This document shows, piece by piece, positions 26,763-35,403 of a stretch of DNA of 64,000 bases. The position numbers and the translations under genes were made by a program. Position 1 is the first letter of the stretch, and the number at the start of each line of letters is the position of its first letter. The notes beneath the pieces are model-generated. The model did not search any database. It was not told where the DNA came from and saw nothing but the letters and a program-made list of their open reading frames with translations. Source of the stretch: Seonamhaeicola sediminis (GTDB lineage: Bacteria; Bacteroidota; Bacteroidia; Flavobacteriales; Flavobacteriaceae); NCBI RefSeq assembly GCF_004358095.2, contig NZ_SMZJ02000010.1, forward strand, positions 1 through 64,000, in the 5' to 3' direction.

Positions 26763-29700
26763 ATGGTGAAATTTTTAATACATAAACCTATTGCTGTTTT
26801 AACGACTGCTATAGGAGTACTTATTCTAGGAGCCTACGCCTTGGGTTTTATTCCTGTGTCCTTAATGCCAGATATAGATATACCTGAAATAACGGTTCAG
26901 GTGCAGGCAGATAATATGTCTGCTAGACAAATGGAGGATGCCGTGGTAAAACCATTGCGCTCTAGGTTAATGCAGGTAAGTCATTTAAAAGATATCAATA
27001 GTGAGGCTAGTAATGAATATGGTGTTATTAGACTGAGTTTTACACATGGAAGTAACATAGACTATGCGTTTATAGAAGTTAATGAAAAGATAGACAGACT
27101 AGTAAATAGTTTACCCAAAACTATGGACCGCCCGAAAGTTATAAAAGCCAGCGCCACAGATATTCCTGTCTTTTATTTAAGCATGACTATCAAAGAACCT
27201 AAAAAGGTAGATGATAAAACCAATGATCTTTTTCCTGTTTCTCAAGAATTTGTAGACTTCAACAGGTTTGTAAACCAAGTCATTAAAAGGCGGATTGAAC
27301 AAGTTGAAGAAGTTGCCATGGTAGATATCAACGGTTTGGTGTCTTCCGAAATATTAATTATTCCAGATCAAAATAAATTGAACGCTTTAGGCATTAGGTT
27401 ATATGATTTAGAATCTGCAATAAAGAACAACGACCTTGATGTAGGAAGCCTACTAATAAAAGACAACCAGTATCAATATGACATTCGCCTGGGAACTTCA
27501 CTCACCAATATTAAAGACATTGAATCTATTTATATAAACAAGGGCAGTCGTGTATTTCAACTAAAAGAATTGGCAGACGTAATTGAGCATCCTCAAAACA
27601 GGACAGGTTTAGTGTTATCGGAAGGCGATGAAGCGGTGACTATGGCCATTATTAAACAAAGTGATGCTAAAATGAATGACCTAAAAACATCTCTTAACCA
27701 ATTAATGGATGCTTTTAAAAAAGATTATCCGCACATTAATTTTTCAATTACTCGTGACCAAACCAAATTACTGGATTACGCCATCAATAACTTATTTCAA
27801 AGTTTACTATGGGGTATGCTTTTGGCATTTGGCGTCATGTTTTTATTTCTAAAAAATGTAAAGTCGCCGTTACTTATTGGTGTTACTATACCTACATCGA
27901 TAATAGTCTCGCTGTTATTTTTTCATCTTTTAAATATTTCAATAAATATCATCTCATTATCAGGATTGGTTTTAGGAATTGGTTTGATGATTGATAATTC
28001 TATTATTGTTATAGATAATATTGGACAATACAGAGAAAGAGGTTATTCATTATCTAGAGCTTGTGTTTTGGGAACCAATGAAGTTATAAAACCTTTATTA
28101 AGTTCTGCCTTAACCACCTGCGCCGTGTTTATTCCATTAGTGTTTTTAAGTGGCATTAGTGGTTCGTTATTTTACGACCAAGCCATGGCGGTAAGCATCG
28201 GCTTATTTATATCGCTTTTAGTATCAGTTACCTTGCTGCCGACCTTATATCGATTATTTCATTTAAAAGACAGAAAACGCTCTGGTAGGATAACGCGTTT
28301 TTTAGAGAAGGCAAATCGCTTTAACTATGAAGCGCTCTACGAAAAAGGATTCCGTTTGATCATGCGAAGACAAAAACTCTCTTGGGTTCTATGTCTACTG
28401 TTTTTGCTATTGTCTGTAGTGCTATTTAGTTTATTACCAAAGAAGCAAATGCCTGCAATAACAACTACCGAAACCTTGCTAAAAATTGATTGGAATGAAC
28501 AAATTAATGTGGAAGAAAACAAAAAACGCACCTTAGCATTATTACAACCCATAAAAGCCCAATTAGCAAACCAAACGGCTTTGGTAGGCACCCAACAATT
28601 TATTTTGGATAAAGATGCAGATACAAAGATATCTGAAACCATAATTTACCTAAACGGAACCTCAGAGACTGATATTTACGATGTTAAACTGAGATTAGCC
28701 AAAGATTTGGTAGAGCAGTATCCAGAGGCTGTTTATAATTATAATGATGTAGATAATATTTTTAGTCTCATTTTTTCAAGTAAAGAAGCACCTATAGTCG
28801 CTAGGTTACGTCATATTGAAAATTTAGGAAGTGCTCAAAATAAGCAGCTAAAGAATTTGTGGTATCAGCTAGACGGTAGTAATGAAAATTTACATTTAAA
28901 ACCAATTGCTTGGCAGGATTACATGACCTTGGTTGCAGACACCGAAAAACTATTGACCTATAACATTAATATAAACACCTTATTTAATACTTTAAAAACA
29001 GCCTTTAATGCTAAAGACATTTTGTCTATTGCAGACAACCAAGAGGTTGTACCTATTGTATTAGGTGGGACTAAAAAATATATTGATAACATTCTCACTG
29101 AAACTATGGTGGTTTCTCAAGATAGTACATTTTTTCAGATTAAAGACTTTATAAAAGTAGTTAAAGCTCAAGATTTAAAGCGTATTTCAGGTGGAGTAGA
29201 AGGAGAGTATTTTCCAGTGCCATTTAATGTCAGTGATACTGAGATAGAAAATACCATAAGTAACGTAAAGCAAATTGTAGGCAAAAACACCAACTACGAT
29301 GTTAGTTTTTCGGGTAGTTTTTTCTCTAATCTACAACTTATGGACGAGTTAAAAATTGTACTACTCATATCTTTACTGCTACTATACTTTATTTTGGCTT
29401 CTCAATTTGAATCCTTTGTGCTGCCTTTAATTATTCTGTTAGAAGTGCCCATTGATTTAGCAGGAGCCTTTTTGTTTTTAAAACTATTTGATATGAGTAT
29501 CAACCTGATGTCTATGATAGGTATTGTGGTAATGAGTGGTATTATTATAAACGATTCTATTTTAAAGATAGATACCATCATTCAATTAAAACGCCAAGGT
29601 TACTCCTTAATAAAAGCACTTTTAGTTGCCGGCCAAAGACGTTTAAAGCCTATCCTAATGACCAGTTTAACTACCATTTTAGCCTTAGTGCCTTTATTGT

Positions 29701-29831
29701 TTTCTGGTGGTTTAGGTGCAGAATTACAAGCGCCGTTGGCCGTAGCTTTAATTGGCGGTATGCTTTTAGGCACACTAGTTAGTTTGTATTTTATACCCTT
29801 ATGTTATTACCATTTTACTAAAAAAAGATGA
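26763..29831 (+). CDS. RND-family transporter permease 1
   Basis: 1022-residue inner-membrane pump with the AcrB layout: TM1 at residues 9-29, a large periplasmic loop, TM2-6 at about 340-500, a second loop, and TM8-12 at the end. TM4 reads GLVLGIGLMIDNSIIVIDNI, so only the first of the two Asp of AcrB (D407/D408) is kept and the second is Asn. TM10 reads GIVVMSGIIINDSILKID, with Asn at the K940 position and Asp next to it. The proton relay is therefore unlike AcrB. The pump is flanked by its adaptor and TolC genes and overlaps the latter by four bases (ATGA). The substrate may be a locus peptide rather than a drug (inference). Confidence 0.9.
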   Translation: MVKFLIHKPIAVLTTAIGVLILGAYALGFIPVSLMPDIDIPEITVQVQADNMSARQMEDAVVKPLRSRLMQVSHLKDINSEASNEYGVIRLSFTHGSNIDYAFIEVNEKIDRLVNSLPKTMDRPKVIKASATDIPVFYLSMTIKEPKKVDDKTNDLFPVSQEFVDFNRFVNQVIKRRIEQVEEVAMVDINGLVSSEILIIPDQNKLNALGIRLYDLESAIKNNDLDVGSLLIKDNQYQYDIRLGTSLTNIKDIESIYINKGSRVFQLKELADVIEHPQNRTGLVLSEGDEAVTMAIIKQSDAKMNDLKTSLNQLMDAFKKDYPHINFSITRDQTKLLDYAINNLFQSLLWGMLLAFGVMFLFLKNVKSPLLIGVTIPTSIIVSLLFFHLLNISINIISLSGLVLGIGLMIDNSIIVIDNIGQYRERGYSLSRACVLGTNEVIKPLLSSALTTCAVFIPLVFLSGISGSLFYDQAMAVSIGLFISLLVSVTLLPTLYRLFHLKDRKRSGRITRFLEKANRFNYEALYEKGFRLIMRRQKLSWVLCLLFLLLSVVLFSLLPKKQMPAITTTETLLKIDWNEQINVEENKKRTLALLQPIKAQLANQTALVGTQQFILDKDADTKISETIIYLNGTSETDIYDVKLRLAKDLVEQYPEAVYNYNDVDNIFSLIFSSKEAPIVARLRHIENLGSAQNKQLKNLWYQLDGSNENLHLKPIAWQDYMTLVADTEKLLTYNININTLFNTLKTAFNAKDILSIADNQEVVPIVLGGTKKYIDNILTETMVVSQDSTFFQIKDFIKVVKAQDLKRISGGVEGEYFPVPFNVSDTEIENTISNVKQIVGKNTNYDVSFSGSFFSNLQLMDELKIVLLISLLLLYFILASQFESFVLPLIILLEVPIDLAGAFLFLKLFDMSINLMSMIGIVVMSGIIINDSILKIDTIIQLKRQGYSLIKALLVAGQRRLKPILMTSLTTILALVPLLFSGGLGAELQAPLAVALIGGMLLGTLVSLYFIPLCYYHFTKKR

Positions 29832-31342
29832 AACAACACCTCTACATAAAACGAACAATGCTTATAGCAAGCCTATTTTTTGTTAGCACCATAGGCTTTA
29901 CACAAGAGCAACGTGAGCGGCTTAATGTAAATAAAGTTACTTTGCAAGACATTATTAATTTGGCGAGTAAAAACTCTTTAGATGTTTTTAAAGCCAAACG
30001 TAAATACGGTGTAAATTACTGGCGGTTTAGATCTTTTAAATCAAGTCTCTTGCCCAAAATAGATTTCGAAGCTAGACCATTTACCTATAATAGTGCTTTG
30101 GTAGAACGTTATGATTCAGAGTTAAATATAGATGTGTTTAGACAACAGCAAACCATAAACACGTTTGCCAATTTATCCTTATCTCAAAATATAGGTGCCA
30201 CAGGAACGCGCTTATTTATAAACTCCAGTTTTAATAGGTTAGAGAATTTTGGGTTAACAAAACTAGAAACCTATAACGCAACTCCAGTAAGAATAGGTTT
30301 AACACAACCTATAATGGCATTTAATACCTTTAAATGGCAAAAGCAAACAGCCCCTTTAGAGTATCAAAAGGCCAAGCAAGATTTTTTATCAGAACTGCAA
30401 ACCATTAATATAAAAGCGGTCGATTTATTTTTTAAATGGGCACTGGCAAGTCAGAAAGTTGCCATTGTTAGAGAAAATAAAACAACAGCAGAAAAACTAT
30501 TTAATATAGGCAAAAAACGCTACGATGTGATTGCCATTGAGCGCGATGACCTTTTAAACTTAGAGTTAGACGTTTATAACGCCAATACCACCTTAACGCA
30601 AAATTTACAGGCCTTACAAAAGGCAGAGGCAGCTTTGCAATTGTTTTTAAGAGATCAATTGCCCCAAGGTGTATTACCAGAATTACCAGAACTCGTTTCT
30701 AATTTAACCATAGATATTAATAAGGCTATTGAGTTGGCCTACCAAAACAATCCAGATATTTTGAACTTAAAGCTAAAAAAAGTAGAAGCTTTAAGAGATT
30801 TAGATAGAGCTATAAAAGACAACCGTTTTGATCTCTCGCTAAGTGCTAGTTTTGGTTTAAATCAGCAAGCAAACACCTTTGTTGATGCCTATGGCCGGTT
30901 TTTGGACCAACAAATGGTATCTATACAATTCAATATGCCCATTTTAGATTGGGGAGAGCGCAGGGGCAATATTAAAACGGCCAAGATGAATAAGGAGGTA
31001 ATAGATATAGAATTACAACAAAATGAAGAAAGTTATAAGCAGGAGGTTACCTTAACTGTATTAGACTTTAATTTACAGAAACAGTTGGTCAATGATGCCT
31101 TGCGCTCCCGAGACCTCGCGAAAGAATCTTATAACCTTACAGAAAAACGGTTTTTGTCTGGCAATGTAGACTTTTTAAATCTCACTACCTCCCGTAGAGC
31201 ATGGCAACAGGCCAACGAAAATTATATAAGAACATTGCAAAACTATTGGAATTTGTATTATAAAGTACAGCAGTTAACCCTTTATAATTTTATAAAAGAC
31301 ACCCCTTTAACGCAAGATTTTGACAACATATTAGAAGATTAA
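29828..31342 (+). CDS. TolC-family outer-membrane protein
   Basis: 504 residues. A signal peptide (LIASLFFVSTIGFTQ) is followed by the duplicated helical-hairpin architecture of outer-membrane efflux proteins: LQDIINLASKNSLDVFKAKRK begins the first repeat, with conserved RIGLTQPIMAFN, and NKAIELAYQNNPDILNLKLKK begins the second, with VSIQFNMPILDWGERRG. The length is that of a monomer of the trimeric TolC channel. It completes the tripartite system with the adaptor at 25643 and the permease at 26763, and its start overlaps the permease stop. It is the only TolC in the window, so the solitary permease at 40832 may share it. Confidence 0.88.
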   Translation: MKQHLYIKRTMLIASLFFVSTIGFTQEQRERLNVNKVTLQDIINLASKNSLDVFKAKRKYGVNYWRFRSFKSSLLPKIDFEARPFTYNSALVERYDSELNIDVFRQQQTINTFANLSLSQNIGATGTRLFINSSFNRLENFGLTKLETYNATPVRIGLTQPIMAFNTFKWQKQTAPLEYQKAKQDFLSELQTINIKAVDLFFKWALASQKVAIVRENKTTAEKLFNIGKKRYDVIAIERDDLLNLELDVYNANTTLTQNLQALQKAEAALQLFLRDQLPQGVLPELPELVSNLTIDINKAIELAYQNNPDILNLKLKKVEALRDLDRAIKDNRFDLSLSASFGLNQQANTFVDAYGRFLDQQMVSIQFNMPILDWGERRGNIKTAKMNKEVIDIELQQNEESYKQEVTLTVLDFNLQKQLVNDALRSRDLAKESYNLTEKRFLSGNVDFLNLTTSRRAWQQANENYIRTLQNYWNLYYKVQQLTLYNFIKDTPLTQDFDNILED

Positions 31343-31354
31343 AACCATATAGCT

Positions 31355-31555
31355 ATGACATATTCTGAGAGAAAGGAAAAGGAAAAACATTTGTTGTATT
31401 TAATTGAGGAGAAACGATTAATCGACATTGAAAAAGTAGCTAATAATTATGGCTGTAGTGTTAGAACCATAAAACGAATGCTACAAAACCTAAGAAATGA
31501 AGGCAAAACCATAACCTATTGCAGAAAAAGTAATAAATATCTTCTAAAAAAATAG
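31355..31555 (+). CDS. Small HTH (DeoR/HTH_11-like) DNA-binding protein
   Basis: 66 residues, essentially one winged-helix unit: KHLLYLIEEKRLIDIEKVANNYGCSV, the recognition helix VRTIKRMLQNLRNEG, and a short wing TITYCRKSNKYLLKK. The pattern is that of the N-terminal HTH of DeoR-type and HTH_11 regulators, without a ligand domain. It follows the TolC gene by 12 bases and is immediately followed by precursor cassette 2, so it is a candidate regulator of the locus. The last seven codons or so are repeated at 35107, where the rest of the gene is missing. Confidence 0.7.
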   Translation: MTYSERKEKEKHLLYLIEEKRLIDIEKVANNYGCSVRTIKRMLQNLRNEGKTITYCRKSNKYLLKK

Positions 31556-31672
31556 CAAAGGGACAGAATTTGTCCCTGTAAAGATTTTACTTTGTAGGAT
31601 AATTATGTAATATAAATACAAAAACCTCTGAGCATCAAGTTAAAAATATAATCACAAATTGTTTAACTAAAA
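31537..31672. repeat. Cassette-boundary repeat, copy A
   Basis: About 136 bases, nearly identical to 35107-35243 (four or so differences). It starts in the last codons of the HTH gene, contains a GGGACA/TGTCCC hairpin (31561-31577) that may end the exporter transcript, and ends in a block (ATAATCACAAA..TTGTTTAACTAA) matching the 3' end of the ligase gene at 23118-23147 with a 7-base gap. It marks the junction of a duplicated cassette. Confidence 0.85.
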
Positions 31673-31759
31673 AAAAAGCCTATGATGTAGACTCGTAATA
31701 CCCAGAGGAAGTCTTTAATTTTATTGGCTAAATGGTTTTCAAGACTAAAACTATTTAAT

Positions 31760-31792
31760 ATTCTGCAAAAGTAGTATTTCCTTTAAGACTTT
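31760..31792 (+). promoter_or_regulatory. Conserved upstream element of precursor gene 2
   Basis: ATTCTGCAAAAGTAGT followed by TTTCCT and AAGACTTT stands 44 bases before the precursor ATG. It matches the elements at 23236 and 35331. An inverse copy AAGTCTTT occurs upstream near 31709. Confidence 0.55.
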
Positions 31793-31835
31793 TGAAAAAT
31801 TAAATTAATAAAAAATAATATTTAAAATTTATAAA

Positions 31836-32168
31836 ATGAAAAAAATAATTGGAGCAATGGTTATTGCAATAATGGCATCAATAAATGCGAATAATATTCC
31901 TAATAACTTAACAAGCAAGTTAACCTTAGATAATTTGATTAGTAATGCAAACGCTCAGAGCGAAGATGATCCTTGGACAGCTACAGATGGTTATTGGGAT
32001 GCTCCAACACCAGAGGCATGCCAGTATGAAAGCTACCAACTTGTATGGAATGGAGATTATGATCAATATGGCAACAAACTTTACGTTTTAGAGGCATGTA
32101 TGGAAGATGGAACTCTAGATGATTGTGATGCTTGGGGTATATGGTGCCAGCCTCACGGTTGCAGATAA
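31836..32168 (+). CDS. Secreted Cys-rich precursor peptide 2 (NVEALA-like leader)
   Basis: 110 residues. A short hydrophobic start (IIGAMVIAIMASINA), a polar Asn/Leu/Thr spacer (NNLTSKLTLDNL) and ISNANAQ end the leader at Ala-Asn-Ala, residues 38-40. The mature part of about 70 residues is acidic and aromatic (DGYWDAPTPEACQYESY) with five Cys (62, 88, 97, 104, 109) and ends QPHGCR. An odd Cys count differs from peptides 1 and 3 (six each). It could allow an intermolecular bond or one free thiol. It shares the leader but not the mature sequence with its paralogues. No known family was recognised for the mature part. Confidence 0.72.
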   Translation: MKKIIGAMVIAIMASINANNIPNNLTSKLTLDNLISNANAQSEDDPWTATDGYWDAPTPEACQYESYQLVWNGDYDQYGNKLYVLEACMEDGTLDDCDAWGIWCQPHGCR

Positions 32169-32187
32169 AACAGATCTTTTTAAAGAC

Positions 32188-32225
32188 ACCCATCCTCATA
32201 ATTAAACATAAATTATTGGATGGGT
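32188..32225 (+). terminator. Intercistronic hairpin between precursor 2 and propeller 2
   Basis: ACCCATCC (32188-32195) pairs with GGATGGGT (32218-32225); inside it ATAATT pairs with AATTAT around a 7-base loop. There is no U-tract after it. It is positioned like the hairpins of cassettes 1 and 3. Confidence 0.55.
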
Positions 32226-32253
32226 ATAACATTTAAATGAGTTTAAAAAAATT

Positions 32254-33501
32254 ATGATGTATAAATTATATACTGTAAGTATTTGTTGTTTCTTAGTATT
32301 TAATTGCGCTAAAAAAAGTAAAAATGGCAAAGAATACGATGGAAAAGTTGTAGCGTCTCTAAAAAGCCAGCAGAACAGCATCATCAAACACGAAAGTCAC
32401 CCTACAAATATTCGAGTCGATCTTGACGAAATTATTGAAGGAAACTTTGATGACTACTTTGATTTTAAAAAAGCCATTTTCCTTGATAATAGCGTGCCAA
32501 TTGGACAAATATCTCTTATAAGACAATTCAAGGAAAAAATATTTGTTTTAGATAAACATAACACTAAAATGTTTTATTGTTATAACATAAAAGGAGAGCT
32601 TTTATGGGTATTTAAATCAAAAGGTAAGGGACCATTAGAATATGCAAAACTTACAGATTTTATTATAAATGAAGAATCTGGTGAAATTGATTTAATTGAT
32701 TCTCAATCTTATAAAGTCATTAGTCTAGATATTGAAACGGGCAGAGCAAAGTCAGAATTTTATCTGGGTTTTTACGGAAGAGAAATGGCGCTGTACGATA
32801 AAGAAAATTATTTGGTATATACTCTAAATTTTGGAGTTAACACTGATTTAAATTATAAACTAATACTTGTTAATAAAAAGCAAGAAGTGAAAAGTAGGAT
32901 TTTTTTTATAAATCCTTACGAAAAAGATAGACATTCTTTAGGTTTTAGAACCATATCTAAATTTGATAATACTGTTTATTTTAATGAATATTTAAATGAT
33001 ACTATCTATACAATAAGAAACGATACTTTAAGGCCCTCTTTTTATATTGATTTTCAAGACAAAAAATACCCAGAGAATCTAAAAAAACAGTTCTTAAAGG
33101 ATCAAGAGAAATCCTATGTTAAAAGTGATTTATATGTTAAAAATATCGACCTAATCAGGGAAGATAATGGTATTCTGAACTTTGCTTTTTCCTATAAGAA
33201 AAAATACTACACTATGTTTTATGACTCTAATAGCAAAAAGACTTATCTTTTTCATAAACTAAAAAAAGGAAAAGTCGTAGGACACCAAGAGCAAATTTTC
33301 CCAAATGGTTATATCAATGATGGCTTTGTAAAAGTTATAGACCCTTATCTTCTAGATGTTAATAGAAAAATGATGGCTTCTAATGAAGGACTAAAACACC
33401 ATTTTCAAACAAATAAACCCGAATTTTATAACGCTATGATTAATACAAACGAGAATAGCAACCCTGTATTATTTGTGTATGAATTTAAGAAACAAAATTA
33501 G
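32254..33501 (+). CDS. 6-bladed beta-propeller lipoprotein 2
   Basis: 415 residues with lipobox LVFNC (Cys18). The same propeller signature as in paralogue 1 appears: DNSVPIGQISLI, KMFYCYNIKGELLWVFKSKGKGPLEY, then DSQSYKVISLDIETG. The GxKGKGPxE turn is conserved. Two ATG codons stand in tandem at 32254 and 32257; either may be the start. The last 23 bases overlap the thioredoxin-like gene in another frame, the same overlap length as between propeller 3 and the DUF1573 gene, which points to descent from one cassette. Role unknown; probably outer-membrane or periplasmic partner of precursor 2. Confidence 0.8.
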   Translation: MMYKLYTVSICCFLVFNCAKKSKNGKEYDGKVVASLKSQQNSIIKHESHPTNIRVDLDEIIEGNFDDYFDFKKAIFLDNSVPIGQISLIRQFKEKIFVLDKHNTKMFYCYNIKGELLWVFKSKGKGPLEYAKLTDFIINEESGEIDLIDSQSYKVISLDIETGRAKSEFYLGFYGREMALYDKENYLVYTLNFGVNTDLNYKLILVNKKQEVKSRIFFINPYEKDRHSLGFRTISKFDNTVYFNEYLNDTIYTIRNDTLRPSFYIDFQDKKYPENLKKQFLKDQEKSYVKSDLYVKNIDLIREDNGILNFAFSYKKKYYTMFYDSNSKKTYLFHKLKKGKVVGHQEQIFPNGYINDGFVKVIDPYLLDVNRKMMASNEGLKHHFQTNKPEFYNAMINTNENSNPVLFVYEFKKQN

Positions 33502-34072
33502 TATTATAATACTGATAGCATTACTAATCTCGTGCTTACTTTACATTAATTTGTCTAAAAAACATCCCCGGAATGATGATCCATATGGTAGTCTCAAAAA
33601 GGAGTATGCAACAATTCAGAATGAAATAAATAATCTTTCTATCAAAGATTGCAAAATGATTGGTGAGAATAATGATACTGTACTGATTTCAAGTCTAATT
33701 ACTAAAAGAAAGAAGTTAATCTTTAGGTTTAGCGAGCTCAATTGTGACAGCTGTGTCATGGTCGAACTTGAGAATTTGAAAACTAAAATAAAGAACAATA
33801 AATTGGACATTAACGATTTAGTTTTGATTACATTTTACCGAAACCCAAGGCATTTATTATTATTCAAACGAATTAATGAATTAACAAATTTTAAAATATA
33901 TAATACAATCAACGATTCTTTGGGAATTAACAAATTAGATAATTTGTCAGTACCTGTTTTCTTTGTATTAAATAGTGAATTGAACATAGAAAATACTTTT
34001 ATTCCAATAAAACAAATAAACCAAAGGACTATAAATTATTTGAATAGTATTACAGATGATTTTTCCAAATAA
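33479..34072 (+). CDS. Membrane-anchored thioredoxin-like CxxC protein 2
   Basis: 197 residues from the ATG at 33479, chosen over an in-frame TTG at 33473. The N-terminal helix (ISIIILIALLISCLLYI) anchors it. KLIFRFSELNCDSCVMVELE carries the CxxC pair (Cys89, Cys92), identical CDSC to the paralogue at 25003. LVLITFYRNPR and LSVPVFFVLNSELNIENTFIP follow, with a Val-Pro in the cis-Pro position and the same FxPIK ending as paralogue 1. A periplasmic disulfide exchange protein is likely. It overlaps propeller 2 by 23 bases and is followed by the signal peptidase pseudogene. Confidence 0.74.
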   Translation: MNLRNKISIIILIALLISCLLYINLSKKHPRNDDPYGSLKKEYATIQNEINNLSIKDCKMIGENNDTVLISSLITKRKKLIFRFSELNCDSCVMVELENLKTKIKNNKLDINDLVLITFYRNPRHLLLFKRINELTNFKIYNTINDSLGINKLDNLSVPVFFVLNSELNIENTFIPIKQINQRTINYLNSITDDFSK

Positions 34073-34096
34073 TTAATTTCAGGTAAACTAAGGAAT

Positions 34097-35076
34097 ATGT
34101 TGAATAGGAAGTATTTTATACTAATCTCTTCGGGCCTTTTTTTTATTACATACATGTTTTCCCAAGTTTTTTGGTTCGCTGCGAGCTTTATCTCTCTTAT
34201 AATGCTGTTTACATTTTTATTGCAGAAATTCAAAAAACGACATGTAAGTTTAATCATATTCACAGTGCTATTCTTATATAGTAAAATATTCTTATTTGAT
34301 ATTTTTAAAATCCCTAGCTCTTCCATGGAAAATGAATTATTTACTAATGACGTTATTTTAGTAAACAAATTAAAATATGGACCAAGATTACCACGTTCAC
34401 CTTTTGATATACCCATAATCAATATAGGCTGTCATTTTAACAAAAACGCGAAAAAACGTAAAAAAGAGAACTGGTGGCCATACAAGAGATTATCAGGTAC
34501 CACCACCATACAACGAGGAGATATTATGGTATTTAACTCTACTTGGAAAAAAGATTTTATTTTGGTAAAGCGTTGTACAGGGTTACCAGGGGACACCTTA
34601 ACAATAAAAGAGACTTCTGTTTTTATAAATGGTAAGGAATATAAAGAAACTAATGCTGTAAAAAAAGAATATAGTTTTATTGTAAATGATAAAAACGTCG
34701 ATTTTAAAAAGATAACAGATAGTTTACAGCTAGATGTAAATTATAATAATGCGACTTTTGTAAAAGGGTTTTTAACCAAACAACAATTGGAGCACTTAAC
34801 TAAAGATGATTTAATACAATTCGTGAAAGACACAATAATTAATAAACGTAAAACAAAAACGTTTGATAAAACAAAAACCTTAGCGTGGACTATTGATAAC
34901 ATGGGGCCATTTTAGTGCCTAAAAGAGGTATGACCATTGAATTGAGTTTGATTAATTTTTTTAAGTACAGACGAGCCATAAATAGCTGCGAAGGCCTAAC
35001 TATTAAAAGGGTTGAGGGTACATGTTATATTAATGATAAGATAGTAACATGCTACACTTTAACAAAAATTACGTGA
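34097..35076 (+). pseudogene. Signal peptidase I pseudogene (frameshifted and 3'-truncated)
   Basis: The reading frame opens like its intact paralogue at 37399: the Ser-loop KIPSSSMENELF and the Lys region LVKRCTGLPGDTL are both present. One base is missing near 34911-34913 (GGCCATTTTAGT against GGCCATTTGTAGT in the intact copy), giving an early TAG at 34913. Beyond it the other frame continues to match the paralogue (GMTIELSLINFFKYRR, EGTCYIND) to about 35076. There homology stops before the GDNRxxSxDSR box and the HTH-gene remnant begins. The core is almost identical to the intact gene but the N-terminal 55 residues differ. Without the last box the 272-residue product should be inactive. 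Confidence 0.88.
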
Positions 35077-35106
35077 AAATCGTAATTGAAAAACCAAAAA
35101 CTACAG

Positions 35107-35243
35107 ATATCTTCTAAAAAAATAGCAAAGGGACAGAATTTGTCCCTGTAAAGATTTTACTTTGTAGGATAATTATGTAATATAAATACAAAAACCTCTG
35201 AGCATTAGGTTAAAACATATAATCACAAATTGTTTAACTAAAA
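35107..35243. repeat. Cassette-boundary repeat, copy B
   Basis: Near-identical copy of 31537-31672. It begins with the final codons of an HTH gene whose body is absent here, directly after the broken signal peptidase gene, and ends with the ligase-gene 3' remnant (about 35219-35240). It includes the same GGGACA/TGTCCC hairpin. Confidence 0.85.
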
Positions 35244-35330
35244 ATTCATGCCAATGACATAAACAAAAAATACCCAGAGGAGGTTTTCATATAAAACCAA
35301 ATAAGTTATTTGGATAACAGGTTATTTAAC

Positions 35331-35364
35331 ATTCCACAAAAGTAGTGTTTCCTAAGAGACTTTT
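35331..35364 (+). promoter_or_regulatory. Conserved upstream element of precursor gene 3
   Basis: ATTCCACAAAAGTAGTG, TTTCCT and AGACTTT stand 40 bases before the precursor ATG, matching the elements at 23236 and 31760. An upstream GAGGAGG near 35277 corresponds to the GGAGTC/GGAAGTC blocks of the other two. Confidence 0.55.
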
Positions 35365-35403
35365 TAAAAATTATATATTTATTTAAAAATTAAAATTTAC
35401 AAA

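Noticed and set aside
31981-32232. Minus-strand reading frame opposite precursor 2
   Set aside because: It is antisense to the precursor gene, has no ribosome site or family likeness, and is explained by the base composition of the coding strand.
34097-34915. Intact 272-residue signal peptidase gene
   Set aside because: Compared with the copy at 37399 it has a one-base deletion and the reading continues in another frame to about 35076; the GDNR box is missing, so it is listed as a pseudogene.
31537-35243. CRISPR-like repeat
   Set aside because: There are only two copies 3.5 kb apart with genes between them; they are cassette boundaries, not spacer-separated repeats.
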